A DNA stretch of 64,000 nucleotides from Dipteris shenzhenensis (Eukaryota > Polypodiophyta > Polypodiopsida > Gleicheniales), in NCBI GenBank assembly GCA_047967505.1, contig CM106541.1. The stretch is one strand, 5' to 3'. The first letter of the stretch is position 1, and every line of letters begins with the position of its first letter. Below, piece by piece: positions 63,937 to 64,000 of the stretch. The notes beneath the pieces were generated by a model, which was not told the origin of the DNA, made no database searches, and was given only the letters and a program-made list of their open reading frames with translations. Position numbers and translations under genes: made by a program.

Positions 63937-63957
63937 TGTTGGCACAGAGTCAACATA
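63937..63957. repeat. 21-bp direct repeat, copy 2
   Basis: Identical to 62732-62752; see there. Confidence 0.93.
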
Positions 63958-64000
63958 CTCCCGGATTCATTTTATTACCCGTCCTCGGGTTATGGCTTAT

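Overview
The window is repeat-dense nuclear DNA of a land plant. The plant assignment rests on four points: tRNA-iMet primer sites next to Ty1/copia LTRs, TTTAGGG-type (telo-box) motifs inside one LTR, a U2 snRNA-like 5' end starting ATACCTTT as in plants, and an L1-type LINE whose first ORF has the plant DUF4283-plus-CCHC layout. I found no intact host gene, tRNA or rRNA. The mix of old, nested and broken elements suggests a large, slowly purged genome (fern, lycophyte, gymnosperm or a large angiosperm); the sequence alone does not decide which.

Layout. 1-1550: copia pol remnant fused to an inverted fragment of another copia family. 2316-3162: broken coiled-coil reading frame with an 83-bp tandem duplication. 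3163-7170: copia-1, minus strand, decayed and 3'-truncated. 9510-9825: LTR piece of gypsy-C. 10255-12024 and 19239-21675: gypsy-A1, plus strand, split by copia-2. 12025-19233: copia-2, complete and very young, with 257-bp LTRs differing at one base, AGAGT target duplication, PPT, PBS and an uninterrupted 1418-codon gag-pol. Its long leader carries a minisatellite of 25 TGACGTG motifs. 21675-24515: gypsy-B1, minus. 25561-26341: duplicated AT-rich block around a gypsy-B fragment. 27545-28391: LINE fragment. 28543-28685: U2 snRNA-like sequence lacking stem-loop II. 28870-32530: non-coding repeats, including a 685/690-bp tandem duplication.

32530-35040: gypsy-D remnant, minus, with a 222-bp in-frame duplication over the protease. 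35058-39380: gypsy-C, minus. 40070-46555: gypsy-A LTR sequence split by copia-3 (40275-46308, TTTTT target duplication, 148-bp LTRs with 2 differences). Copia-3 keeps a 424-codon open frame but has lost key catalytic residues of protease, integrase and reverse transcriptase, so it looks like a non-autonomous passenger. 46558-49945: gypsy-A2 with a 1.5-kb foreign insert. 49954-55459: LINE, minus, with a T14 (poly-A) end. 55460-56540: gypsy RT scrap, then an unidentified gene-like fragment. 56541-57474: gypsy-A integrase and 3' LTR, with an empty site matching the copia-3 insertion point. 57475-59050: unidentified. 59060-62135: gypsy-B2, a direct duplicate of B1 with RT and integrase-core deletions. 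62136-64000: simple repeats and two minisatellites inside a region bracketed by a 21-bp direct repeat.

How parts may interact: copia-2 encodes a complete set of Ty1/copia enzymes, whereas copia-3, both LINEs and all the gypsy copies are defective here. Any recent movement of copia-3 therefore had to use enzymes supplied in trans, probably by a closer relative than copia-2, since copia-3 proteins resemble copia-1.
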